DNA of 37,190 bases. Origin: Avidesulfovibrio sp964369685 (GTDB lineage: Bacteria; Desulfobacterota; Desulfovibrionia; Desulfovibrionales; Desulfovibrionaceae). How positions within the stretch are numbered: the stretch's first letter is position 1; every line of letters starts with the position of its first letter. The notes below the pieces were generated by a model that was not told where the DNA came from, did not search any database, and saw only the letters and a program-made list of their open reading frames with translations. A program made the position numbers and the translations under genes. Shown piece by piece: positions 1 through 7,210 of this stretch. The stretch spans positions 1 through 37,190 of the forward strand of contig CAYJFB010000024.1 in the NCBI GenBank assembly GCA_964369685.1, given 5' to 3'.

Positions 1-10
1 ACTTTATTTG

Positions 11-44
11 AAAAAAGCCCTTACTGAAAAGTAAGGGCTTTTTT
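11..44. terminator. Rho-independent terminator, usable in both directions
   Basis: A 14-bp perfect stem (11-24 with 31-44) closes a 6-base loop. The arms begin with an A-run and end with a T-run, so it can terminate transcription from either side. It probably ends the operon lying left of the window and insulates the next gene. Confidence 0.85.
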
Positions 45-128
45 GTTGTTGGTTTGTAAAAAAGAATGAGTGGTGCGATTTTGTTGGCAGTATCGCCAAT
101 TTTGTGGACAATGTTTGTCTTTATTTTA

Positions 129-162
129 CTTGAATGAACAGAAAAAGACGCTGTAATTCAAG
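129..162. repeat. Imperfect inverted repeat upstream of the kinase-like gene
   Basis: CTTGAAT...ACAG (129-141) is repeated in inverse as CTGT.ATTCAAG (151-162) around a 9-base centre. It ends about 22 bases before the sigma-54-type promoter at 184-199. A smaller inverted repeat, TTGGC-N6-GCCAA, lies at 84-99. Either could be a binding site for an enhancer-binding activator, since sigma-54 promoters need one. This is inference from position and symmetry only. Confidence 0.35.
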
Positions 163-183
163 AAATGACTTTACAAACTTTGA

Positions 184-199
184 TGGCACACAATATGCT
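184..199 (+). promoter_or_regulatory. Candidate sigma-54 promoter for the kinase-like gene
   Basis: The sequence TGGCACacaatATGCT has the invariant GG (185-186) and GC (197-198) separated by 10 bases. The -24 hexamer TGGCAC is exact and the -12 element is close to TTGCA/T. Transcription would begin near 210, leaving a leader of about 80 bases that carries the tandem repeat. A sigma-70 reading (TTTACA at 170-175, 18 bases, TATGCT) overlaps it and is a weaker alternative. Confidence 0.55.
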
Positions 200-232
200 A
201 TTCCTTAAAATATACATTTTTATTTTATTGCG

Positions 233-276
233 TCATTAAGGTACACGAACAAGATCATCAAGGTACACGAACAAGA
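233..276 (+). repeat. Tandem 22-bp duplication just before the ribosome binding site
   Basis: Bases 233-254 and 255-276 are the same 22-mer with one change (T237 against C259). The core is AAGGTACACGAACAAGA. The second copy runs directly into the Shine-Dalgarno sequence GAGAGG (275-280), 8 bases before the ATG at 289. Copy-number change here would alter the leader of the kinase-like gene without touching its coding frame. Confidence 0.85.
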
Positions 277-288
277 GAGGATAGGTTT

Positions 289-2850
289 ATGGCACCACGT
301 ATTGGATCAAACATTCCCTCGCTCAATATTGCTACGCAAATTTCTGCAAGAGACACTCAAGACGTGACCGCTTCGAGAGCGACTGACGCCACGGCTCCCC
401 GAGCTGAAACACCGCAAAAAACAGGTTTATTGCAAAAAACACAAGCTCTGCTTCATCGCCTCGCATCAGGTACCATGAAGAATGCACAAAAATATTCTAT
501 GGAAGTGACTGTGCCCGCATCTAAACCGGGTCAAGTAGGCTTTCAAGATTTTCTTGTCAGAAGCAGTACAGGTGTGGCCATGACTACTGAAACATTGGCA
601 AACAATGCCAAAAACAAAATGGAGCAAGTAGGTAAACTCACCCTCAAAGATTTGAGCTCTCAGACAAAAGTAGCGGCCGCGGCCGCGGCCGCCGATACAG
701 ATACAAAAGGGATAGCCGTACAAGCTGCCGTACAAGAAGCCATCACAGCGCAATACGAGTTGCGCACAGCCTTTGTTCAATACGCTCAAGCTTCAGGAAA
801 TAATCTTACCCCACAAATCATGGATTGTGATCGTAAGATTTCAGAATTGATGAATATGGCAGGTTCGTTGATGGAAGCTGCAAAAAAAAATCAAGATGTC
901 CCTACTGCGCTTGCAACACAAAGTGTTTCTGATGTCATGAATGAGATGCGTCTTGATATGCATGGAACGACAAGTTTTATCGGTAAAAGAGTGGCAACGT
1001 TGCTTGAAAAAATGGATGCCTTGGAAACACAAAAAGAGACGATGGATCCTGCTGTCTTTCAAGATGAACTTAAAACACTTCAAGAGCATCTCACAGTGGC
1101 TCGAATCAGAATTGATTCACAGTTACGAGGCCAAACCATGAATGAAAATAGCATGGATTCTATTATAGAAATGACGACGTATGACCCAAAAGTTTTGACT
1201 GCCGTTGCGAGTTCTTTGGATGCTGCTGAAGCTCGTCTCCGTGAATTTTCAGAAACAAATATAAACGAAGAATTTTCAAGAATGACAGAGAGCTTGTTTA
1301 CCAGTTATAACTTGCCGGAGACAACTGAAGACTGGACTGAGCTTATTAATGATTTTAATGCTCCAGATGAAGCAGATATACAAGATGCTTTGCGATTAAT
1401 GCAAAAGGTTGTCACTCAATTACAAAAAGTCCCCGCTGCAGTAGACATTGCTGATGTGAGGGGTGCGTTAGCTGACATGGCGGTGGATAGTGCTGTATTT
1501 GATGAGGTATTCTCTGCTCTTGTTGATATAGACTATGATTCTCCTTCGATAACAAGGACTTTTCAATCGGAATGCGAAAAACTTTTGGCAATTGCCGAAA
1601 AAACACAAACATCTGTGAATCCAAATAGTTATGAGACAGGTGATGCACTTACGACCGCATTGCTTTCACCTGCCAATCTCTCGGCGCTTATAGAAAGTAA
1701 ATTACGCGGTTTATCGTCTGACTTTGGTTTGGCGGAATTGGCTATTGACGCGAATTTGGTTGACAGGAAGGTTCTGGGGCAAGGGGCAGTGAATCAAGTT
1801 GTATTGTGCACGTATGAATCGGCAAGCACAGGAGAAAAAGTTTCTTACGTTTTTAAAAATGAATACGACGGGCGACGGGGCTTTTTTGATCTTTTTGTAA
1901 CACGTCTTGGTTATAGTCCTGATGCTTCGCTCCTTGGATTGAATATTGTTGCAACAGAGGTTGCCGCACAAATTGGTTGTGAGGGAGCCATCGCTCAATC
2001 AAAAATAGGTAGCTTGGATGGACAATTTGGACTTTTTATGGAACGTGCCCCCGGGGCTTCTCTTGAGGAGTATCTGCACCCCACAGAGAAAGACGGAGTT
2101 GTGCAGCCCACTTTTCTGGTGAACGGCGTCAGATGTTCCTTGGTGAGCTTGCGGCATAGATTGACTGATGAACAACAAAAAACCTTTGCTGTCAATTTAA
2201 TGCAAGAGCTGGCGAAACTGGAGTGGGCAGACGCGCTTTCAGGGCAAACTGATAGGCATGAAGGCAATTATTTTTTCCATTTTGATCCCGAAACGACCGC
2301 CGTTAAAATTACCGGTATTGACAACGATTGTTGTTTTAGTAGAGAACTTGATGGGTTGGCAAGGAAAGGCGATATAGATTTTACGGAATTTGTTGCTCCC
2401 ACTGTTCCTGCGGATGTGAATCCGGCGCGTATATATGGCTTGAATCAACGGTTTAAGCCTCTTGTCATCACTCCGGAAATTAAGGAAAAACTCCTCGCAA
2501 TCAATGCTGAAGAATATCGACAATCTTTAGTCGGCAAAGTTGATGATGCAGCGATAACAGCAGCTATGGGGCGTCTTGAAGCGGCAAAAGCGCATGCCAC
2601 AACATGCCCTGTGCTTTCAAACGATCCTCATGACTTAGCGAGGATCTTTGAATCTGTTGCCATGCGCATGACAGCTGCTCTGCCCGCAAGAATGGCAGTT
2701 GAGGCAAGAAATCCTGCGACTTACCGTGCGGCGCGTTCGGAATTGGCGCGTCATAATTTTATTGCAAGAGATTTTTATCAATTGCAACCTATGTTTGAGC
2801 GCTTGGCGAGCACAATTCGCGGGGGTGGTGCTCTTGAGGTGCTTGGATGA
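289..2850 (+). CDS. Large protein with PI3/4-kinase-like catalytic core; candidate secreted effector
   Basis: This 853-residue protein has no signal peptide or membrane segment. Residues 1-60 are Ser/Thr/Ala-rich and look disordered; residues 100-480 look largely helical. The last third resembles an atypical kinase. It has a Gly-rich loop LGQGAVNQVV (496-505), a candidate ATP lysine in VFKNE (K523), and a hinge-like segment GLFMERAPGASLEEYL. It also has a catalytic-loop motif TDRHEGN (D655, H657, N660) and a metal motif IDND (D678, D680). DRHxxN followed by ID.D is the pattern of PI3/4-kinase-fold and HipA-like kinases, not of Hanks-type kinases. A poly-Ala run is encoded by overlapping GCGGCC units (673-693), and a run of nine A lies at 882-890. 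The Shine-Dalgarno GAGAGG precedes the ATG. A secreted role is inference from the disordered N terminus and the paired downstream gene; no secretion genes are present. The kinase fold is moderately sure, the substrate unknown. Confidence 0.75.
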   Translation: MAPRIGSNIPSLNIATQISARDTQDVTASRATDATAPRAETPQKTGLLQKTQALLHRLASGTMKNAQKYSMEVTVPASKPGQVGFQDFLVRSSTGVAMTTETLANNAKNKMEQVGKLTLKDLSSQTKVAAAAAAADTDTKGIAVQAAVQEAITAQYELRTAFVQYAQASGNNLTPQIMDCDRKISELMNMAGSLMEAAKKNQDVPTALATQSVSDVMNEMRLDMHGTTSFIGKRVATLLEKMDALETQKETMDPAVFQDELKTLQEHLTVARIRIDSQLRGQTMNENSMDSIIEMTTYDPKVLTAVASSLDAAEARLREFSETNINEEFSRMTESLFTSYNLPETTEDWTELINDFNAPDEADIQDALRLMQKVVTQLQKVPAAVDIADVRGALADMAVDSAVFDEVFSALVDIDYDSPSITRTFQSECEKLLAIAEKTQTSVNPNSYETGDALTTALLSPANLSALIESKLRGLSSDFGLAELAIDANLVDRKVLGQGAVNQVVLCTYESASTGEKVSYVFKNEYDGRRGFFDLFVTRLGYSPDASLLGLNIVATEVAAQIGCEGAIAQSKIGSLDGQFGLFMERAPGASLEEYLHPTEKDGVVQPTFLVNGVRCSLVSLRHRLTDEQQKTFAVNLMQELAKLEWADALSGQTDRHEGNYFFHFDPETTAVKITGIDNDCCFSRELDGLARKGDIDFTEFVAPTVPADVNPARIYGLNQRFKPLVITPEIKEKLLAINAEEYRQSLVGKVDDAAITAAMGRLEAAKAHATTCPVLSNDPHDLARIFESVAMRMTAALPARMAVEARNPATYRAARSELARHNFIARDFYQLQPMFERLASTIRGGGALEVLG

Positions 2851-2936
2851 GTGTTTCTTCACCGTTTCATATGAGCAATGGAATCACCACATGATTGCAA
2901 TATATTAAAACAATTATTTAAAAGATGGAGAAAACC

Positions 2937-3593
2937 ATGTCCGAATATGATCAAGTGCTGCAAGAGTTTCTTTTTATGTTGGAGTCAAACGACTTACCCA
3001 CAATCAGTGTTCCGAATGATGCGTTAAGCCGTCTTATACACCTTGAAAACACGTTTTTTTCAACATCCTATACTGTATCAGCTTTAAATTCGATAGACAG
3101 TTTTACAGAAGCCAACGTGGTCTTTGATGGGTTTGACGAGCACGGTAAAAAACAAAGGCAGGCACTCCTTGCCGATGCACAGTCCGACAACAAAGCGCTT
3201 TTAGCCACTGACGATAAAAATGTTGTGTATTTCTTTGCTGTGGGACTTTCCGGATACGGTATACAAAATTGGTCTTTCTGCTATTTTTTGAGTACGCCGT
3301 ATTTACGTATGAGTATTAAAATTCCCTATGGCAACGCCTATGGTGACCCTGAAGAAGAACAAAACAATGTGCAAACGGCAGTACAACTGATTGAATTTTG
3401 TCAAAATAGGCTCTTGGCATCACAAGAAAATAAACTCAGTTTGTGGCTTGAGCGAGATCGTTGTTATTTTACGGTTTGCACTGCAGAAGGTGAAACACTG
3501 AAGGCAGGAAATGAACTTGAAGACATGATTGACTTTTTGGTAAAAAATGTCGAAACGCACCAACAGCCGATGCGTGATTGGCTTGCGATTTAA
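2937..3593 (+). CDS. Acidic protein of unknown function paired with the kinase-like gene
   Basis: I do not recognise this family. The protein has 218 residues, is acidic, and has no signal peptide or membrane helix. Two in-frame ATGs exist; the one at 2937 has GGAG (2927-2930) six bases upstream, while the ATG at 2925 overlaps that site, so 2937 is preferred. It lies 86 bases after the kinase-like gene on the same strand with no terminator between, so the two are probably co-transcribed. Its size, acidity and position would suit a dedicated chaperone or immunity-like partner of an effector. It is larger than typical type III class I chaperones, so this stays inference. Confidence 0.7.
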   Translation: MSEYDQVLQEFLFMLESNDLPTISVPNDALSRLIHLENTFFSTSYTVSALNSIDSFTEANVVFDGFDEHGKKQRQALLADAQSDNKALLATDDKNVVYFFAVGLSGYGIQNWSFCYFLSTPYLRMSIKIPYGNAYGDPEEEQNNVQTAVQLIEFCQNRLLASQENKLSLWLERDRCYFTVCTAEGETLKAGNELEDMIDFLVKNVETHQQPMRDWLAI

Positions 3594-3612
3594 GAATCTT
3601 TTGAGATTGACC

Positions 3613-3760
3613 TTTCTTTTTTTTTGGGGGGGTAATCCCTTCGAGGTGATGCCTCCCCCAAACCCTCTTTGTTTCCGCGGTGAGTTTGGGGTCGTTTTCT
3701 CATTGCTTTGCGCTGAGTCAACGCCCCACGCTCACCGCGTATCAAGTTGCTTTGAGTGTT
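3613..3760 (+). repeat. Dispersed two-hairpin intergenic element, copy A
   Basis: In order: T9 (3617-3625), G7 (3626-3632), a stem closing with CCTCCCCC (3652-3659), the conserved linker AAACCCTCTTTG, and a second stem CGCGGTGAG (3676-3684) with CTCACCGCG (3731-3739). That stem continues after a 3x3 internal loop with GGGG/CCCC (3688-3691, 3724-3727). The conserved tail ATCAAGTTGCTTTGAG follows (3741-3756). The same layout, with different but still complementary stem sequence, recurs at 12961-13110 and 36410-36513. The element fills the gap between the 218-residue gene and the AMMECR1 gene. Confidence 0.7.
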
Positions 3761-3843
3761 TTTTTCAAAAAAAGGATGACAATCAAGAATTATCTGTGTT
3801 GGTATGATTGACGTACTTGTATTTGCACTGTTACGGAGGATTT

Positions 3844-4392
3844 GTGTTTACACTATCAAAAGAAGAACAAAGGTATTTGTTGGCCGTGGCTCGCAACAGC
3901 ATTGCAACAGCGTTGGCTGTGACAGAACAACAAGAACAAGTGCCCTCCTCTCCTCTCGGTGTGACGGAAGAACATCTTGGCGCGTTTGTCACTCTGCATC
4001 GTAACGGCGCGTTACGGGGATGTATCGGACACATGATCGGCGAACGCCCGTTGCACGAAACCGTGTTTGCCATGGCGCGAGCCGCCGCCTTTGAAGATCG
4101 GCGGTTTCAACCGCTGCATGCAGAAGAATGGCCCTCAATACATATTGAAATCTCTGTGCTCGGTCCATTGACTGTATGCCCTAGCGTGGAACAGATAGAG
4201 ATTGGGCGCCATGGGCTTCTTTTACATCTTCAAGGACGACAAGGTGTTTTTTTGCCGCAAGTGCCCGTTGAACAACAATGGGATGTGCCCACATATCTTG
4301 CACAGCTTTGTCGTAAAGCAGGTTTGCCGCCGCAAAGTCATCAACATTCGGAAGCGCGGCTTTTCTGGTACGAAGCGTTTGTTTTTTCATGA
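3844..4392 (+). CDS. AMMECR1-domain protein
   Basis: The 182-residue product covers a whole AMMECR1 domain: RGCIGHM near the start, AAAFEDRRFQPL, an IHIEISVLGPL strand, HGLLL, GVFLPQVP, and CRKAGLPP near the end. The family occurs in all three domains of life. Its biochemical role is not settled; in bacteria it is often found beside MEMO and radical-SAM genes, neither of which is here. The open frame reaches back to a TTG at 3808, but a strong Shine-Dalgarno (ACGGAGGA, 3833-3840) points to the GTG at 3844. An ATG at 3804 is in another frame. Confidence 0.85.
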   Translation: MFTLSKEEQRYLLAVARNSIATALAVTEQQEQVPSSPLGVTEEHLGAFVTLHRNGALRGCIGHMIGERPLHETVFAMARAAAFEDRRFQPLHAEEWPSIHIEISVLGPLTVCPSVEQIEIGRHGLLLHLQGRQGVFLPQVPVEQQWDVPTYLAQLCRKAGLPPQSHQHSEARLFWYEAFVFS

Positions 4393-4413
4393 TTTTAGGG
4401 TGTTATATACTGA

Positions 4414-4463
4414 AAGCAATACAAAGGCGTTATGTTTCTTGACATAACGCCTTTGTATTGCTT
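4414..4463. terminator. Long perfect hairpin between convergent genes
   Basis: A 21-bp perfect stem (4414-4434 with 4443-4463) has an 8-base loop. It lies between the 3' ends of the AMMECR1 gene and glnB, so it most likely terminates both. There is no long T-run, so stability rather than a U-tract would do the work. A stem of the same length, also holding AAAGGCG/CGCCTTT, lies at 10158-10203. Confidence 0.75.
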
Positions 4464-4498
4464 CTGCATTCAATGGCCGATTTTTTATGTGTTTGTTA

Positions 4499-4837
4499 TT
4501 ATAAGGCCATGTCGCCTTGTTCACCTGTGCGGATACGCCAAACGTCGATGATATCTGAAACAAAGATTTTTCCGTCGCCGACAGCACCCGTACGCGCTGT
4601 TTCCATCACTGCGGCAATAACTTTTTCCAAAGCTTCATCATGCACAACAATTTCAACACGATACTTAGGAAGAAAATCCACACTGTAACTCGTTCCGCGA
4701 TAGGTTTCTCTGTGTCCGCCTTGACGTCCGAAGCCTTTCACCTCAAAGCACGTCATGCCATGCACACCAAGTGCAACCAGTCTTTCCTTTACCTCTTCCA
4801 ACTTGGAATACCGAATCGTTAATTCAACTTTTTTCAT
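4499..4837 (-). CDS. glnB: Nitrogen regulatory protein PII
   Basis: The 112 residues match the full length of PII. The T-loop GHRETYRGTSYSVDFLPK keeps Y51, the residue uridylylated in enterobacterial GlnB/GlnK. The B-loop TGAVGDGKIFV and the C-terminal RIRTGEQGDMAL are also present. PII trimers bind ATP/ADP and 2-oxoglutarate and report nitrogen status; when encoded beside amtB they usually plug the ammonium channel. The gene starts 11 bases after amtB and has AAGGAC as its ribosome site, so the two form one operon. By function glnK would be an equally fair name. Confidence 0.95.
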   Translation of the reverse strand: MKKVELTIRYSKLEEVKERLVALGVHGMTCFEVKGFGRQGGHRETYRGTSYSVDFLPKYRVEIVVHDEALEKVIAAVMETARTGAVGDGKIFVSDIIDVWRIRTGEQGDMAL

Positions 4838-4848
4838 GGCATGTGTCC

Positions 4849-6057
4849 TTATGAAATTTGATAGGCGCGTTCATTGTGTTCGCTGACATCTAAACCAACC
4901 GCCTCAGGATCGGGCTGTACACGCAACGCAGTAACTCGTGCCACAACCTTAAGCAATATACGGCTTGCCACATAGACAAAACCCCATGTACCCACAACAG
5001 ATACCGCTTGAACAAACAATTGATGCGGATTGCCATACAATAACCCGTCTACACCATTGATCGATGCCGAAGCAAAAATACCCGTTGCCAAAGCACCCCA
5101 TGTGCCGCCAATACCATGTATACCAACAACATCAAGCGCGTCGTCATAGCCCAAACGGTTCTTAAACAAGACAGCACCATAACAAATACCGCCGCCAATC
5201 AAACCAATCAATACAGACGCTTCCAAACCGACAAAACCTGCTCCAGGCGTAATGGCAACAAGACCGGAAAGTGCTCCCGAAGCCGCACCCAATGTGGTGG
5301 GCTTGCCCATATGATACCATTCGCAAATCAACCAACCACAAATCCCCGCAGCCGCAGCCATTTCAGTCGTGCCAAAAGCATGAACCGCAAGACCGTTCGC
5401 ACCCAACGCACTGCCCGCATTAAAACCAAACCAACCAAACCACAATAAACCACAACCAAGCAACGTTAAAGGCAAATTGTGTGGTGCAAACGATTGCTTG
5501 CCAAGACCAATCCGAGCACCCAATTCATGCGCCGTGGCAAGACCCGCCGCAGCCGAAGCCATGTGCACCACAGCACCGCCGGCAAAATCAACAGCACCCA
5601 TCTCCATCATCCATCCGCCACCCCAAACCCAATGAGCCATAGGCGAATAGACAAAAATTAACCATAAAACAGAAAATAATAACATCGCAGGAAAATGCAT
5701 CCGTTCTGCGTAGGATCCGGAAATCAGCGCGATCGTCAATACAGCAAACATACATTGAAACAACATAAACAACATGTGAGGAATGTTATCTACAGGGCCG
5801 GCTTCAAGTCCAACCCCACGCAGCATGAAGAAAGAAAAATCTCCGATAATTCCGCCGATATCTCCGCCAAAAGCCAACGAGTACCCGCACGCAAACCACA
5901 ATAACGGAATAACACCCATCAAAACAAAACTGTGCATGGATGTGGAGAGAACGTTGCGTGCTCTGACAAGCCCACCGTAAAATAAAGCTACTCCCGGTGT
6001 CATCAACATAACTAACGCACTACAAATCAAAATAAACGTGGTGTCAGCCGCATTCAT
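4849..6057 (-). CDS. amtB: Ammonium transporter
   Basis: This 402-residue Amt/MEP/Rh-family channel has about 11 membrane helices. The two pore histidines are visible as VVHMASA (H165) and VVGIHGIGGTW (H314). The family signature AGGAVVHMASAAAGLA and the periplasmic W148 region (HWVWGGG) are present. There is no cleavable signal peptide; the N terminus MNAADTTFILICSALVMLMTPG starts directly in the first helix. AAGGATGG lies before the ATG. amtB is first and glnB second, as expected for a PII-gated channel. A sigma-54-type promoter at 6137-6155 fits nitrogen-regulated expression. Confidence 0.96.
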   Translation of the reverse strand: MNAADTTFILICSALVMLMTPGVALFYGGLVRARNVLSTSMHSFVLMGVIPLLWFACGYSLAFGGDIGGIIGDFSFFMLRGVGLEAGPVDNIPHMLFMLFQCMFAVLTIALISGSYAERMHFPAMLLFSVLWLIFVYSPMAHWVWGGGWMMEMGAVDFAGGAVVHMASAAAGLATAHELGARIGLGKQSFAPHNLPLTLLGCGLLWFGWFGFNAGSALGANGLAVHAFGTTEMAAAAGICGWLICEWYHMGKPTTLGAASGALSGLVAITPGAGFVGLEASVLIGLIGGGICYGAVLFKNRLGYDDALDVVGIHGIGGTWGALATGIFASASINGVDGLLYGNPHQLFVQAVSVVGTWGFVYVASRILLKVVARVTALRVQPDPEAVGLDVSEHNERAYQIS

Positions 6058-6136
6058 GGTGTTACCATCCTTCTAACGTTCAATAAATCAAAAAATATCC
6101 GCACAAGCCAACCTTTGACTTGCAACGGAACTGTTT

Positions 6137-6155
6137 AAAGCATACCGCATACCAA
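6137..6155 (-). promoter_or_regulatory. Candidate sigma-54 promoter of amtB-glnB
   Basis: On the minus strand the sequence TTGGTATGCGGTATGCTTT has GG and GC separated by 10 bases, against the consensus TTGGCACG-N4-TTGCT. Transcription would start near 6128, leaving a leader of about 70 bases. Sigma-54 control of amtB with an NtrC-type activator is well known in proteobacteria. Confidence 0.5.
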
Positions 6156-6207
6156 AATAAAAAAAACTTTTAATATAAATATGTTCTGTGCTTTTTTTGA
6201 TTGAAAA

Positions 6208-6227
6208 AAAAGAGCATGTGCTCTTTT
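6208..6227. promoter_or_regulatory. Palindrome upstream of amtB, candidate activator site
   Basis: AAAAGAGCA and TGCTCTTTT are 9-base arms around a 2-base centre, too tight for a good RNA hairpin. The site lies about 80-100 bases upstream of the predicted amtB start point, the usual distance for an enhancer-binding activator at a sigma-54 promoter. The core GAGCAtgTGCTC differs from the classical NtrC site, so the protein is not named. The rest of 6228-6548 is AT-rich and shows no gene. Confidence 0.35.
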
Positions 6228-6548
6228 CTGTCTATAAATATACCGTTTAGTAGATTAAGGCTGTCTGTGTGAGAAATTAAAATACAATTATGTAGATTAT
6301 AGATTGTTTGTTTTATGTTTATCTAAAAAAAGCAATTGCGAGATATAAAAACAACAAAAATGTATTTTTTATATTCACACGCTGTTTTATTTCTTTTGTG
6401 TCATTCTCTGTTTTTTTATTGACAGGAAAAAACATTGATATAGTCAGACAAATCGAGTAGTTTTATTTCCCGTCATGGGATTTTGTTCTTTTGTGCAACA
6501 AAATTCTCAAGACCCAATCAAACATGAACCGCGTTTGAAGGAGTTCGT

Positions 6549-7166
6549 ATGTCTCTTGAAGCGTTGCTTCAAACACTTGATGCGTGTATCATTGCCCAAA
6601 GCCATGCCGTACGCGATTGGCACAGCGAAGAACCGTTGGACGAGCCTCTTTGTGTTGAAGGTGATTTGATTTCGTATGTCTTGGCGCAGCATCAGCGCAA
6701 TTTTCAACTTTGGCATGTTGAGGACATTGCACGACGTACTGATATCGGGACAGATGTGATTGCCGACTGTAAACGAAAAATCGACGGCCTTAACCAACAA
6801 CGTAACGATGCCATGGAACACATCGACGACTGTTTGTTAAAACTGCTCGTACCGCTTTTGCCTGCCAAGTCCACAAATCGTATCAATACAGAACCGCCGG
6901 GCATGGTTATCGATCGGCTTTCTATTTTAAATTTGAAAATTTGGCACATGCGTGAACAGGTCGAACGAGACGGCGTTTCACAAGAGCATGTTGTACAGTG
7001 TAAAGGCAAATTGGATGTGTTGACCAATCAACACGCTGAACTTGTTCAGGCACTGAAAGAGTTGATTGTTGATTATGTAGAGGGAAATAAACGTCCTGCA
7101 CGATATTTTCAGTGTAAAATGTATAATGACCCCTCGCTCAATCCTCAATTGTATACAAAAAGTTAA
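6549..7166 (+). CDS. DUF4254 family protein
   Basis: The 205-residue product shows the DUF4254 pattern: LWHVEDIARR (near residue 55), KRKIDGLNQQRND, and later TEPPGMVIDRLSILNLKIWHM. It is mostly helical, has no signal peptide or membrane segment, and is probably cytoplasmic. Family function is unknown. AAGGAG sits 7-8 bases before the ATG. It is followed 44 bases later by gatB on the same strand with no terminator, so a shared transcript is likely. No catalytic motif is recognisable. Confidence 0.85.
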   Translation: MSLEALLQTLDACIIAQSHAVRDWHSEEPLDEPLCVEGDLISYVLAQHQRNFQLWHVEDIARRTDIGTDVIADCKRKIDGLNQQRNDAMEHIDDCLLKLLVPLLPAKSTNRINTEPPGMVIDRLSILNLKIWHMREQVERDGVSQEHVVQCKGKLDVLTNQHAELVQALKELIVDYVEGNKRPARYFQCKMYNDPSLNPQLYTKS

Positions 7167-7210
7167 CCGTTTCGGTTTTTATATCCCTTTATTGCTCGGA
7201 GCGTTGTTTC

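Noticed and set aside
3613..3760. Reading the dispersed element as integron attC sites
   Set aside because: There is a variable stem and GTTGAG-like tail, but no integrase, no cassette array and no matching core site at the other end.
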